The translations under genes were made by a program, and so were the position numbers. From NCBI GenBank assembly GCA_964019415.1, contig OZ025881.1:7188024-7252023 (forward strand): a stretch of 64,000 nt of DNA, given 5' to 3'. This document shows positions 1 through 16,465 of the stretch, one piece after another. Each line of letters starts with the position of its first letter. The stretch's first letter is position 1. The notes under the pieces were generated by a model. It ran no database searches. It was not told the DNA's origin and worked only from the letters and a program-made list of their open reading frames with translations. The DNA is from Ianthella basta (lineage: Eukaryota; Porifera; Demospongiae; Verongiida; Ianthellidae).

Positions 1-139
1 TGTTTGAATCTCATTGGTCCACATATACTACATCGCAGCAGTGCCCAATCCTTTATGACTGCACTAATGCATTGCAATTGAACCGAACTTGTGCACCAAT
101 CCTGTTGTTGTTTGATGTGCCTTCTTATCTCCACACCAG

Positions 140-2852
140 TGTACTCGGATATTGTGAACAAGACTCGAGAGCTAGTGTTGGAAGGAGGGGGCGCCATGGG
201 GACAAAGGCAACCAAAGTAAGTTGCCCTCTTAGTCATATGAGTGGTGTGTTTGCAGCCCTGGGCTGTTATGAGGGTCATATCCCTACACAATGGTAGCCC
301 TGGGCTGTTAGTGCTGTGTATGTTGTATGTGGTGTATGCCCTGTAGTGTGTGCTATCTCTCTACTTCACCCCCTCCCTCTGCTTGCAGGCATGCGCTAGT
401 GCACTGAAGACAATGCAGGAGGCTGTCAAACCTTTGCAGAGGCAAATAGCACAGGAAGTGTCACAGTAAGCTATTGTGTGTGTGTGTTTGTGTGAGGTTG
501 TGGTGTAAGGTGTGGCGTAGTGCTCCTGACTGGTGTGATGTGTGTGTAGGCTGAAAGGACACATGGACCAGGTGAACAAGAGGAAGGCAGAGATTTCAAA
601 GGCCCTTCAGAGCCAGGTCTGTCTGCACCCACGACACAGCTTACACACCCTCCCACATCATGTGCATACCCAGCTGCCTATGCCACCTCACACTCTGACA
701 TCTCTTGTGCACGCACAGAAGTCACAAAGCCTTCAGCAAGTTAAGAAGTTGCTGGAGAAGATGGACACACAGAGCGACTTGCAAGGTACTAACCGTAGCG
801 ATAGCAGTAGTAGGAGCCGGGGGGGGTGGCACAAGATGAGACAAATGAGGGATTCTAATTATTACTGCCGCATGCACCTTGCTGATAGTATCTCTGATTA
901 GTGCCCATCATGCACTCTCTGTGCTGTACATGTCATTGTAAGAACGACTCTAATCAATGCCCACCTGTCATACATAGATGAAGACCAGCTTCGACAACTG
1001 AAGGAGAGTGTTGGGCGACTTGTCACTGTTCAGGTGTGCATGTGTGCACACACACACACACACGCATGCGCACACACACACACACACGCACGCCATCTAT
1101 GTAGAATACTCTATTTTCACAACACGATCACATGTGCCTCCTGTTCACGTCTCACACCTGAAGGTTGCTAATCTTGAGCCAACTTATTTGAGAAAAGGTA
1201 AGTAATACAGTAGTGAGGCTATGAGAGAGTGTCGTGACTTTGTTCAGTGGAATGTCAGAATTGAGTATTTAACATTGCTCAGAATGCACCAACGTGCATA
1301 CAGTATAAGTTAGCTGTGGTGTGGACATGTGCTGGACACATAGCATGTTAACTTCAGTGGGTATGTTATTGATGTGGATTATGACTATTTGCATAATACT
1401 CATTCAGACTTGGAATCGTTTCGCAAAGGAACGTCAGATTTCTTTAAGCGCAAGGCTGGCTTTCAGAAGAACTTCCAAGGCACTGTCCTTAGACCTGGAC
1501 AAGTTGCAGCAGCAAGGAGGGGGATGGGTAGTGGACATGGTGAGGACAAACACTCGCAGCAGGAGGTGAGGATGGAAGCACAGTGACACACTATTGTGGA
1601 ACATTATGACACACAGTGACATTACTGTGACACACAAATGACACTGTGGTCTAGGAATTAAATTAGTACAGTTGGGCCTGATGTACAGTACACAGCTGAT
1701 GTGGTGAACAAGTGACACTGATCCAGTCTTTGTTGTGACAAACCTGTTTGACACTTACAGTTCTTGGCTGCACTGAAAACAGTTGTACAGAGTATACAGC
1801 CAATAAGTTAGACACTTTGAAGTAGCTCTTGGTATCAGCTTTGATCTCTTCTCTTCCTCCAGCCTCAGTTGTATGGTTTGACCAGGCACACAGATGCCCC
1901 GAGGCACACAGATGCGCCGAGGCACATGTCACTGGGGAGTGGGACTGAGTTAAGCAACTTTCACCCTGCATCCGAACATCCCATGTCTGCCCTGAGATCT
2001 CAGAGGAGAAGGCATGCCACAGTCACTGCACCCCCAGGTCTTGCTACTGAGTCAGTGCTGGATGCAGTGGAGAGTCCAAGCTGCTACCTTAAGCAGCAGA
2101 GCCTGCAGGTGGACATGCTTTCTGCAGTCCAAGAATGTCCTGATGAGGCTAAATATGACATGGCCACCACCTCCATGTTCGGTGCGGCCACCCCCATGGC
2201 GCAGAAGCACAGCAGAAGTGTACAACAGTCACACACCTTACCGTACAATATGACACCAAAGGAGCTGCTGGAAGGGCTGGCTGATAACAGCAAAGCCAAA
2301 CTAAAAGAAGGGCACACAGAAAATCTAGATTGTCATTACAAACACCCCACTCCAGCCTCTGGCTCTTCCCATCCTCTCTCCCAGCAGCCAGCCCAAGGGA
2401 AACGAGGCTACGTCAGTCAGAAACCAACTGATTCTCACAGTGAAATGGGAGTGGAACTTGTTGAGTGGTACACTGAGGATAAGCTGAGACAAGAAGGACT
2501 GTCTGTCAGCAATGGTGCTTTGTGGTTGCCTCCCATTCAGAGCAACACTTCGCAGGCGTTTTGCTTGTGTGCCAATCTCCAGTGCTGCCACTCAGCCACT
2601 GCCCGCTACCGAAGGCCCAAGAGTAGCGGCAGTTACCACTTCAATAACTGGTCGCAGAACGGCTTCTTCATGGACTTCCTCAAGACAAACATAGCCTGCT
2701 TGACTACCAGCCCCTTGTTGCAAGGCAGTGAGGGGAAGGTCCAAATGCAGGCTGGTACAAGACTCTACAGCAGGTTGTCGTACAGAGACCCCCAGAACAC
2801 AGCGAAGCCCCCAGTTTTGAGAGATATGATGATTGTTGGTCACCGTGTTTGA
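140..2852 (+). CDS. Coiled-coil protein of unknown function (5' end outside window)
   Basis: I do not recognise this gene. Exons with good GT..AG borders read through at about 140-216, 390-467, 550-616, 719-785, 978-1034, 1408-1564 and 1863-2852. The first exons encode charged heptad-like helix (for example LKGHMDQVNKRKAEISKALQ, then QSLQQVKKLLEKMDTQ), so a coiled coil is likely. The large last exon (about 330 codons) is Ser/Pro/His-rich and low in predicted structure, carries a short TDAPRH duplication, and ends at a TGA at 2850-2852. The upstream part lies before the window, so the start is unknown. The next gene begins 305 bases downstream on the same strand and is also coiled coil, but a clear stop separates them. 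Exon joins are inferred from splice sites and frame; no function is proposed. Confidence 0.55.
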
Positions 2853-3157
2853 CACGCTGAGGGATGTGACCAGCACAAGCAGGTCTTCTTATCGCATTAC
2901 TACTGCAGGTGGAAACTCTTTCAACAAACTGACACATTCACAGATTCCAGTCTTGTTTATTTTATGTGATGTTTACAATTATGCAGAGTGTAAAGTTCCC
3001 ATGTCAACCACAGCTAGCTAATATATAGGAGATTCGATGAATGTGTATTTGTTTGTGTTGCAATTCAGTCAGAGTTGCTGGCAGTGTTAGTTGTACGCAT
3101 TAGTGTGGGTACATATGATTGTGAGGATTAGCCAGTGGATTTAGTTTAATTGGAGCA

Positions 3158-5516
3158 ATGCCTTCCAAGGTAAGAGGTGAACTAAGACAGAAGAAGAAGA
3201 GGATTGTGCAGCCAAAGAAAAGTGGACTAACTCTCCCTGAGCCCAACAATACATTGAAACTGAGCTCTCCTGGGGACAACGATGGAGTGGAGAAGGAACA
3301 CATTGGGGAGGTGCAACGCTCCCTGGCTAAGAGGAATCATATTCTTCGACAGCTGAAAGGCATCAACGAACGTGTTCAACAGGTATAAGTGACCTCTATA
3401 TGTCTGCACTTACTCACTATAAACAGCTGTTGCCAACGAAACTAACTGTCACTTCTGTGGATCTGTTAGTTGGGTGTGTGCAGTGTGTGTCTGTGTGTGG
3501 GGGGGGGTGTGGGGGTGGGGATGGGGATGTGGGTGTGGGTGTGCGTGTGTCCTCAGGAGTCCTTACTGCTCACTCACCTGTCCATAGATCCTTGAAAGCA
3601 TAGATGGTTTGAACGATGAAACCCACTTGGTACAGTTCCAGGTTTACAAGGTGAGTCAATCAACCCGTGCACCCACCCACCCTAGCCGAGGGGTGCAAGT
3701 CAGAGTTGTGCTGTACACCCATCAGGCTTGGTCTGATTGTTCACATTAATTTATTAGGATCAATTGAAGCGATTGATTTCTCGATATGAAGAGGCAGCTA
3801 AGGAAAGGGAGAAAGTGCTGATAAATGTCAACGTAGTGAGTTGGTCCTTCCCTATTTGCACCGAAGGGGCACTCCACTATTGCAGTAGGCATACAATGCA
3901 TTCTATCTATACTTGCACACTGCAAATGTAGATCTTTCAGAAGGAGCTGTCTGTAATTTTGGATGAGAGGGTGAGTGCTCTGTCATCATCACTCATGACA
4001 GTATGGACTTTGTATGTATGATGATAGTCACCATCAACAACTTCTGATCCATCAGGCCAACTCAGGTACTGGTTTCTCAGACATCCCCGAAGACTTGCTG
4101 AGAGATGTAAAGGATCACCCTTTCAGGTAGAGATCAGATTTGGGAATCTCCATTTGAATGACTCACTTTGGCTACTCCCTTCTCTTCCACCTCCGTCCTC
4201 CCCCCCCTCCTCCCTCCACTTCCCCTCTCACCTCCCTCCTCCCTCCACTTCCACTCTCACCTCCCTCCTCCCTCCCTCCCCCTCCCTTCTCCTTCCTCCT
4301 CCTCCCCTCCCTCTCTCAGTTTCAACCTCAAAACATCTTCAGAAGCTGTACAGCAACTGAACACAACCAGTAATCGACTGATTGCTTGTGTTAAAGATAT
4401 GTTAATGTAAGTTATACTATCAGTGATGCACAAATACCTCTGACCTCTGACTTCTAACCTCTGGCCCTTGACCCCTGACCCCTGACCCTTGACCCCTGAC
4501 CTCCGTTACAGGAACAAGCAGGAACTGAAAGCACAGGCGTGTGAGTTACTGTGCTGACGTTCAACGTCATGTCTGTTACTGTGTATACATGATGGTGTAT
4601 ATGTATATTTGGTCGATAGCCTCCCTTACATCAGACACACTTCTCCAAAGGAGACATGAGAGGATCATGCAGGAGATGACCGACAAAGCTGTGGAGAACA
4701 TCAAGTATAAGCCTGCATTCTGAGCACATCTTCACATGCAGAGATTGAATGAATACATGCACACAAATAAACTCTACTGCACCATTTCTCCACCCCTCCT
4801 GTCTTCCTCCCCTCCTCCCCTCCTTCCTTCCTCCCCTCCTCCCCTCCACCCTCTCCTCCCCTCCACCCTCTCCTCCCCTACTTCCCTCCACCCTCTCCTC
4901 CCCTCCACCCTCTCCTCCCCTCCACCCTCTCCTCCCCCCTCCCCTCCTCCCCTCCACCCTCTCCTCCCCTCCTCCCTCTCCTCCCCTCCACCCTCTCCTC
5001 CCCTCCACCCTCTCCTCCCCTCCACCCTCTCCTCCCCTCCACCCTCTCCTCCCCCCTCCCCTCCTCCCCTCCACCCTCTCCTCCCCTCCTCACCCCCCTT
5101 TCCCACCACCAGGCTGTCCAACACTGTATCGCAGCAAGAAGAAGAGCTGATGAGACTGCGAGCTACCTTTGCCAACCTTAGGTCAAAAGGCAAGAGGTAT
5201 TCCCGCCTGGAACAGCTGCAGGATGACTTGGACAAGGCCTGTGACAGTGTTGCAGCCATGCACAGTCGAATAGAGAAGTCATTACATGAGGTGTGTATTC
5301 ACATGTAAAATTATGCATGCAAGCACACATGCCCATATATATGTTATATATGTATACCCCTCCTGATTCTTCCTACCGCAATCTTTCCTCCCCCTCCCCT
5401 CCCCCTCTCCCACCTCGTCCCCCTCCCCCTCCCCTCCTTCCCCTTCCCCCAGTCTAGTGACCAAGTCAAGCTGCCCCCAATTGCAGCCAAAGATGATGAA
5501 GAGGTGTGCTCTTGTG

Positions 5517-5590
<74 letters not shown>

Positions 5591-5606
5591 ATGTGTGCGT
5601 GTGCGT

Positions 5607-5684
<78 letters not shown>

Positions 5685-5685
5685 A

Positions 5686-5777
<92 letters not shown>

Positions 5778-8700
5778 AGGCTATACTCTCCTGTTTTATG
5801 TCCATAGGACAAGTCTTCTGATCTTCTGCAGAGCGGGAAACCAAGTGTGAGCAAGGCCAAGAGACTGTACAAACAAGTGGGGAGACCAGTGCAGCTCAAA
5901 GGTGGGGGGGTGTCCAATGAAGCGGAGAAGGCAGTACAGTTGAAAGAAAAGGGGGTGTACCAGCAGGTGGAGACAACAGTTAATCTTGAAGACAGGGGGA
6001 GGTCAGCACAGATCAAAGATGAGGGCGTGTACCAAGAAGTGGAGAGACCAGCCGGGTCATCCCAGCAGGTGGAGGAGTCAGTGCAGGTCAAAGACAAGGA
6101 TGCTGATGCCACGATGGAGCTGCTGACTGCACTCAGTGGTGATGTGAGTGAGGGTTCACCTCACCCTGCGTGCTTCCAACACTGCGTATGTACCTCTTAA
6201 TAGGCACAATTATACGTAGCTAAATGTATATGAGAGCAGTCAAGTTACATCTTCTTACAAACTCTAACAGTGGTCCATTGTATAATACAGTCTAGACTCT
6301 GGAGAGTATATAGATCCAGAGCAATATGATCTACCATCATGTCTCCTTCCCTTCTCTTCCTCCTCCCCCTCACACTCCTCACACTCCTCCACCTCCTCTA
6401 CCACTCCTCCCCACCCTCTCACTCACCCTACCACTCCGCCATCCTCCCCTCTACCTACTACTCCTCCCCATTCTCCCTCCCTCCCATCTTTTCCTCCCTC
6501 TTCCTCCCAAATCACAGTATAATCAGTTCAACAAACTGTCGGTATCCGTTGGTAAGAAGATGTTGCTTGCTGCTCCAAAGCTAACGAAAGAGAGAGAAGA
6601 CATCACAGAGAGTATCAGGAGATGCGCTGTGTCTGATGGACCACCAGTGGATCTGGCCAATGCTGGGAGCTATGTGAGCAGATTACGCAAAGGTTAGTCT
6701 TGTGTAGTATCGGATAGGAGGACCTACATGGGAGGAATGGGAGGGGAAGGAGAGGGGAAGGAGGGGAAGGAGAGGGGAAGGAAGAGGGGAGAGAGGAGAA
6801 TGTACTGTACTACTAGTATACATATGGCCATGCATGTTGTTTGCATACTATAAGTACGTATATGGTACAAAATGTGTGAACTTTTGCAAACTTTCCTCCT
6901 CCCCTCCTCCCTCACTTTGCCATTAGCTGCAGTAGGCATTGCCACCAAAATTGATTCCCTGGCACAGGATGTGGTAAGAGCAAAGTAGAGATGTGTGATA
7001 TGACTGCAGCAGCAATTGCAATGCAGTAGTACAGCTTCAGTGTGGTGTAAGAGCAAGTCTCTTCCTGCAGTGGTGAGCTTAGCTTCCCTATACTGTGTGC
7101 ACTTAGATGGCTGATTCAAACAGTTACATCAGTTCACTGGCAGCTGACAGGTCTCTACAACCTGAGGTCAGTTTCTACAATAGACACCCACACATGCACA
7201 CACCCCACCCACACACCCTCACACCCACACACCCACACCCTGCACACACACATGCACTTCTACTCCACCCCCTCAGGTGCTTAAGGCCAGAAAAGACAAG
7301 TACCATCGGAGCAAGGAGAGAGTGAGGAAGTTGACCACTTGTTTCTCTGACTGTTACAAGAATATGATGGACAGTATCGACAGCACTGAAAGCAGGTTAG
7401 TTCACACCACTGACTTTAGTACATGACAGTAGCAGACATCATTCTCAGACCACATGGACACGGCAGCTCAAGTCCAGTGGAGCCCACAATGTTTCATTTG
7501 GTTGTCTCTCAATTCAAGAGTTATGTATGCAACCTGCCAACTCAGTGATCACATACAATGGTACCAATTTATGTTAGTGATAGGGTGTCTTCATTAGAGA
7601 GGTGTCTTGGATTCAGAGGTAATTTTGTGCACTTTTTGTGTAGCTAGGACAGCTGGAATTGACCTTATTAGAGAGGTGCCCTTAATGTAGCCGTCATAGG
7701 TATTGAGGTTGCACTTTACAGGCATGCTCCACAGCATTAATTCAGTGTGTGTTGCATGTCTATTGAGGCTGTAATTCACCCTTCCCACCCCCCCCCCCCC
7801 TCCCACATACACACATACGTACTTGTAGACTGAACATGGATGCAAGCAACCACCAGGAGGGACATACTGATAGATTACAGGAACCTGACAGAATGGTATG
7901 CATGCTGCTTGGTAGTAGCCTATAATGTCACAGCAATAGTTAGTGTGAGGGCATATGTCTAATTGTCTATCACATTCAGCACCAGAATCCCAATTAATGT
8001 GTTGCAGCAACTATGAATGACTACATGTGTGCCAAGACTGTTGAAGAGATGTAATTTGTTTCTTACACACAATGTGGCCACTTTGGCTCCTCCACTGCAG
8101 ACTCAAGTTGCAGGGTTGGATGGAGAGGGAAGAGAAGAGGAGTATACTGACACAGCTCAAGAGCACAACTGGGCTGCAAGCACAACCAGCCAGCAGTGGC
8201 ACCTGCCAGAAGGAGTAAGGGAAGCCACAGAAGTACGTATTGCTTGGCAGAAGGGTAGGAGAATATGAGTGTGGACTTCCTTGTCCTACTCTTTGCACAA
8301 GCTGTGGAGTGCAGGCAATGCTACACAGACTGCAGCAGCTGTGTGAATAGTATGGTACACTCCAGCACCACCCTACACAGCTGCTGCCCACCCCACACAG
8401 CTGCTGCCCACCCCGCACAGCTGCTGCCCACCCCACACAGCTGCTGCCCACCCCACACAGCTGCTGCCCACCCCACACAGCTGCTGCCCACCCCACACAG
8501 CTGCTGCCCACCCCACACAGCTGCTGCCCACCCCACACAGCTGCTGCAGGACTGTATCATACTACACAGCTGCTGCATATATATATACTATACAGACGGC
8601 AGCAGCTGTGTACAATAGAATGGTACGGAGCTGCACAGTGTGATGCATCTTCTTCCTGCCTACTACACAGCATGGGAAGGCTCCTGCTGAAAAGACTATA

Positions 8701-9466
8701 CTGCATTCAGAGGACACTGAGGCCACCCGACTACCTCATGTAAGCAACACAGGCTTCTGTTTTCAAGTGTGTATGCATGTGGCAAGTAAATGTTGATCAC
8801 TCCATCCACTTCAAGTCCCTCTCTTCATACCTCATGTCACTCCTACCACACCTCATGTCACTCCTACCACACCTCATGTCCCTCCTACCACACCTCATGT
8901 CACTCCTACCACACCTCCTACCACACCTCGTGTCCCTCCTACCACACCTCATGTCACTCCTACCACACCTCGTGTCACTCCTGCCACACCTCATGTCACT
9001 CCTACCACACTTTGTGTCCTTTCTCCCTTCACTCCTTGTGTCACTCTCCCTATACACAGTCCTATCACTGCCCATGCAGATTGCACCCTCCCATAATGCG
9101 CCTTGCGATACAAAACTGAAGAAGTCCATGCTGCAACTGCAGAAGATGACTGAATTAGATGAAGATAGCTTGCCTGTGCAGCCTTCAGCTGCACACACAT
9201 CTCCTCCAAAGCAGCCTTTTTGTCAGTGGAAAACTCAAGGAGAAGATTTGCCTGCTAACCTCCAGACCAGAAAGAAGAAATTCAAAGGATTCAAACAACA
9301 CTACATACCCACTTTCTCAAGCTTTCAGGGCTACCATCGCTCTATAGTGCAAAACAAACAGGAGAAGGGTATGAGAAATGCAAGTAAGGGAAATGCGGTG
9401 CAGAAGATGACTGCAAAACGCAGGCTTGTAGCTGGTCTCCCATCCATTTACAGCAATTTAGTGTAG
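3158..9466 (+). CDS. Large multi-exon coiled-coil protein, unknown family
   Basis: I do not recognise this gene. The ATG at 3158 opens a basic N-terminus (MPSKVRGELRQKKKR). Many short exons follow, at about 3158-3384, 3588-3651, 3759-3835, 3932-3971, 4057-4127, 4319-4408, 4655-4703, 5113-5290, 5454-5502, 5807-6143, 6518-6692, 6928-6973, 7107-7167, 7278-7395, 8100-8230 and 9079-9466. The translation is rich in Glu, Lys, Arg and Leu with heptad spacing (EEELMRLRATFANLRSKGKR, then YSRLEQLQDDLDKACD), so a long coiled coil is likely. The exon near 5830-6110 holds a degenerate 15-residue repeat. The C-terminus is basic and ends with a TAG at 9464-9466. Introns contain CT-rich tracts just before acceptors and a 250-bp (GT)n run. 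A cytoskeletal, ciliary or centrosomal role would be a guess. Exon limits are approximate. Confidence 0.55.
3490..3555 (+). repeat. G-rich tract, possible G-quadruplex, in intron
   Basis: Several GGG/GGGG runs separated by T, A or TGT lie in an intron of the coiled-coil gene on the coding strand. The pattern is compatible with a G-quadruplex in DNA or pre-mRNA, but no function is shown. Confidence 0.4.
4190..4318 (+). repeat. CT-rich tract before an acceptor
   Basis: An almost pure pyrimidine tract of CCTCCCTCCACTTCC-type units ends in the CAG acceptor of the next coding exon. It acts as an oversized polypyrimidine tract, and the open frames through it are not genes. Confidence 0.7.
4787..5112 (+). 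repeat. CT-rich minisatellite before an acceptor
   Basis: Tandem units close to CCACCCTCTCCTCCCCTC fill most of an intron and run into the acceptor CCACCACCAG at about 5112. All frames of both strands stay open here because the unit lacks stop codons; these frames are not coding. Confidence 0.85.
5517..5777 (+). repeat. (GT)n microsatellite with interruptions
   Basis: About 260 bases of GT dinucleotides with a few GCATGTGCG interruptions in an intron of the coiled-coil gene. It produces long Cys-Val and His-Thr frames that are artefacts. Confidence 0.95.
7570..7690. repeat. Piece of an interspersed repeat (AGAGAGGTGTC family)
   Basis: The segment carries TTAGAGAGGTGTCTTGG and again TTAGAGAGGTGCCCTTA. 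On the opposite strand this reads GACACCTCTCTAATGAAG, close to GACACCTCTCTATTCCGG at 26969-26987. Two diverged copies at unrelated introns suggest a degraded dispersed element. The family cannot be named from the sequence alone. Confidence 0.4.
8378..8548 (+). repeat. 20-bp minisatellite
   Basis: About eight units of CTGCTGCCCACCCCACACAG in tandem in an intron of the coiled-coil gene. The unit is not a multiple of three, so the open frame seen through it changes composition every unit and is not coding. Confidence 0.9.
8820..9020 (+). repeat. 21-bp minisatellite shared with the ABCA intron
   Basis: About nine units of CCTCATGTCACTCCTACCACA, with some shortened, in the last intron of the coiled-coil gene. 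The same unit makes up the much larger arrays at 54826-55640 and 63541-64000. The unit length keeps a frame open (MSLLPHL repeated), but it sits between a donor and an acceptor. Confidence 0.9.
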
Positions 9467-9587
9467 TATATACATACTCCTATAGAAATTGGTATCCTAG
9501 CAACAATACATGCATAATATAATATTATTTGCATGTTGGCAGTGGTTTATAATAATTATAAGTACATCTTGCTGTGTCTGTGGTGGG

Positions 9588-13492
<3,905 letters not shown>

Positions 13493-14349
13493 TCCGCTTT
13501 ACACGCTACACAAATTGTCATGTGATTGGGAGCTCGTGGAGGTGTGTCACAGGCTTGCCAGCCGGTAGCCCATTTCCCGCTTCCGATAGCTTGCCGGATA
13601 GCAGGTATGCCGGATACAGGCATGCAATTACAAGGGCCAAATAAGGCAAGGCCCTAACCCTCCAAGGTCCGAAATCAATCTCGCAGTATTACAGTGTCCT
13701 GATATTTAGATTGCTTGGCACAAAGGAAGGATGCTGCACTTGACAGCTTGTGAATCACTGTGGAGGTAGAAGCACCACATAGCTAAAGATCAGAACAAAT
13801 TGCTGGCTTATAGATTAGACTAAACAAAGGTAGCTACATTACAGCTTCAGGGATCATTCACAGGGCATACCTAGCTAGCTATCACTACAGGCATTGACTT
13901 GTACATGGACTCCCAGGTAGACTAGTTATTGTAAACTGAAGACACAGTCCTGATTGCAAATTGATGAGAATGTTTGGTTTTCTGTTGTTGCAGCTGGTCA
14001 GCTCCTTATGCAACCCATCTCATTGCATGGGTGAGCTTTGGGTCCTTTCTCAGACAGCGGGAGGGGGGAGGGGGAGGGGGGATCGAGTGTGCCATGATGT
14101 AGGCTGGTTGTACTTAGCAACTCACACCCACCCCTTAGTATCTACTTGGATGACCAGTTCAATTGCAATGCTATTCAATAGCTGCAGACACATTGTACTT
14201 GGTACATGCATGGTGAAGCTGCTGAAAGTTGTATAAACAATATTACAGTCTTTAGAATAATATGTAATACTATAATTATAAGTAATTACACTATACGTGT
14301 ACAGTTTCTAAAGTAGTTGTACATAACACTAACTCTGAACTATGAGGGG
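13493..14349. other. Spacer between the two hydrolase copies
   Basis: There is no supported gene here. The segment holds the upstream region of copy 1 and the 3' flank of copy 2, with a short G-rich stretch near 14060-14092. The 5' flanks of the two copies are not obviously alike, so the duplicated block ends close to the start codons. Confidence 0.6.
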
Positions 14350-15767
14350 CTACTTCTGGGGTATCAGCTGCAACAAGTCTATCCATATGGTTCCCTTGGT
14401 AACCAACTTGTAGCCAATGTACTGTAGGGAGGACACATTCACACAGTGAAGAAGGGCATGCCATGAAAGTTACAGACAGAGGAACAGGAAGCTAACTGAC
14501 CGATCCTCGTCCAGATTGGGTGCAGTTGAGGGTCACACTGAACTGTTCCCAAGTCCTGGCCTGCTTGATAGTGTGGCTCATGGACCCTGCAAGGAGTGGA
14601 GTGACAAGTGGGGCTAGCATTCACAGTGGATGAGAATGATGTCAATGACTCACCCTTGGTGGCTAGAGGGCCTGTGGCAGAGAACTGTGCAGTCATGCCA
14701 GACTCTGCTGCATACAGGTAGGCCGAGAGCTGGTACATGGTTCCACCCTTCACAGTCACAGGGTACAATCCAGCATCATAGCCGTTATTGTCCTCAGGGC
14801 TGGTCAGTCGTACACTGTACAGGGCATCATAGGAGACCCTGCAAGGGAAGGGAGCGTATTGACGTGCATGTGTGGCCTTCAGACTGGCTGGTGTGTGCAC
14901 TACCTTGGGTCAGCGAAGTAGGAGGTGGCAAGGTCAGAGCCCACCAAACCGATGTAAGCTCCATCAGGTGTGGCCGCACAATTCACTTCTTCAAAGGAGG
15001 GGTTCATCAGGAGGTTTGAAGGTGAGGCACTGTGTGCATGGGGAGAGGCACACCACACACAGTCAGAGCTACCTCTACAGAGTGCTGCATGGATGGGGAC
15101 ACTCACCTGCTGGTTGGCGGAGGGAACCGCAACACTGCTGTACCATAGGGCCCAATAAAGTCGTTAACAATGCCCTGCTGCATGGTGACGTCCCGACCTT
15201 GGTAGCGCACCTCAACGTTGTAGTTCACGTCCATACCTACATCCAGTTTGTACAGTCTGTGGGAGGACAGTGATGCTGTTCACACAACAGTGGAGCTAGT
15301 TCACACATTGCTACTGAATAGAAGACTAAGTGCAGCTCACATGGTCTTCAATTGGGTGTTGAGTAAGATCACCTCATAGGTCCCCACTCTGGTCTCAAAA
15401 CCAATTCCCAACATACCATCTGAGAGTGAGATCTGTGCCAGAGAGTCAGCAGAGGGCAGTTAGATTGGGCCACATGCAATGGAGTGGTGGAGAAGTACAT
15501 AAACTGCCCCCTTGTCCCCTCCCCTCATTCCATGCTCTGCTCACATTTAGAGGTGGCTTCTCACTGAGGAGGCTACTTGAGAGATCAAGAGCTTCCATGG
15601 CCAGTGTTCGGCACTCGGACCAAAGGGTGGTGGAGTAGGGGAAGTTCCGTGGTGAGTAGATGAAGTAGATAAATCCTGATGAGCCACTCACCAGACTGAG
15701 GTATGCCATCACACGCACCTCCTACAGGAAGTGAAGGTGTGAACAGTTGTGGTGTGTGCGTGCATGC

Positions 15768-15841
<74 letters not shown>

Positions 15842-16368
15842 AGTACCTGTGGTGTAGGTGTTCTTTCCCATGCCTCTCCTCCACCAAATGACTGAACAAC
15901 TGTCAGAAATGGTTTCCCAATAGCTGCTACCTCATCTACAGCCCCCTGGATCTGAAGGGCAGAGACACATTGCATGTCTAGTCAGTGGAAGACTCCTTGC
16001 AGGTTGGAGCAACTAGCACTCATGAGTCACTCAGTGACAGACAGAACAACTACTCACAGCTGTTGGTGGAGAGTTTGGAATGGGATAGCCGTCTGTACCA
16101 CCTGTACAGGAAACATACACACCATCTCCATGAAGAGTACTATGTACACCATCTCTCTCATCACACACACACATGCTCTCTAATCACCTACGTACCAACA
16201 TCAAAGGTCAGTTCATACTTTGCTGGCTCAGTGCAACAGAACACCATGAGCACTGGGTGGAAGGGATCTATCGCCTGTGGGGACAGGGGATGGGTGGAAG
16301 AGCTTACCATGCCCATATGCATCAACTCTGGAGCACAGATCCCCAGGTCCTGATACACACAAATCCCC

Positions 16369-16465
<97 letters not shown>

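Noticed and set aside
5457-5850. Cys-Val and His-Thr polymers as possible proteins
   Set aside because: Direct products of (GT/CA)n microsatellites; the same is true near 11.1, 25.3, 39.1, 43.5, 51.5, 54.5 and 61.9 kb.
1-9466. The two coiled-coil genes as one gene
   Set aside because: A clear stop at 2850-2852, then a good ATG with a basic N-terminus at 3158, and no donor found to bypass the stop.
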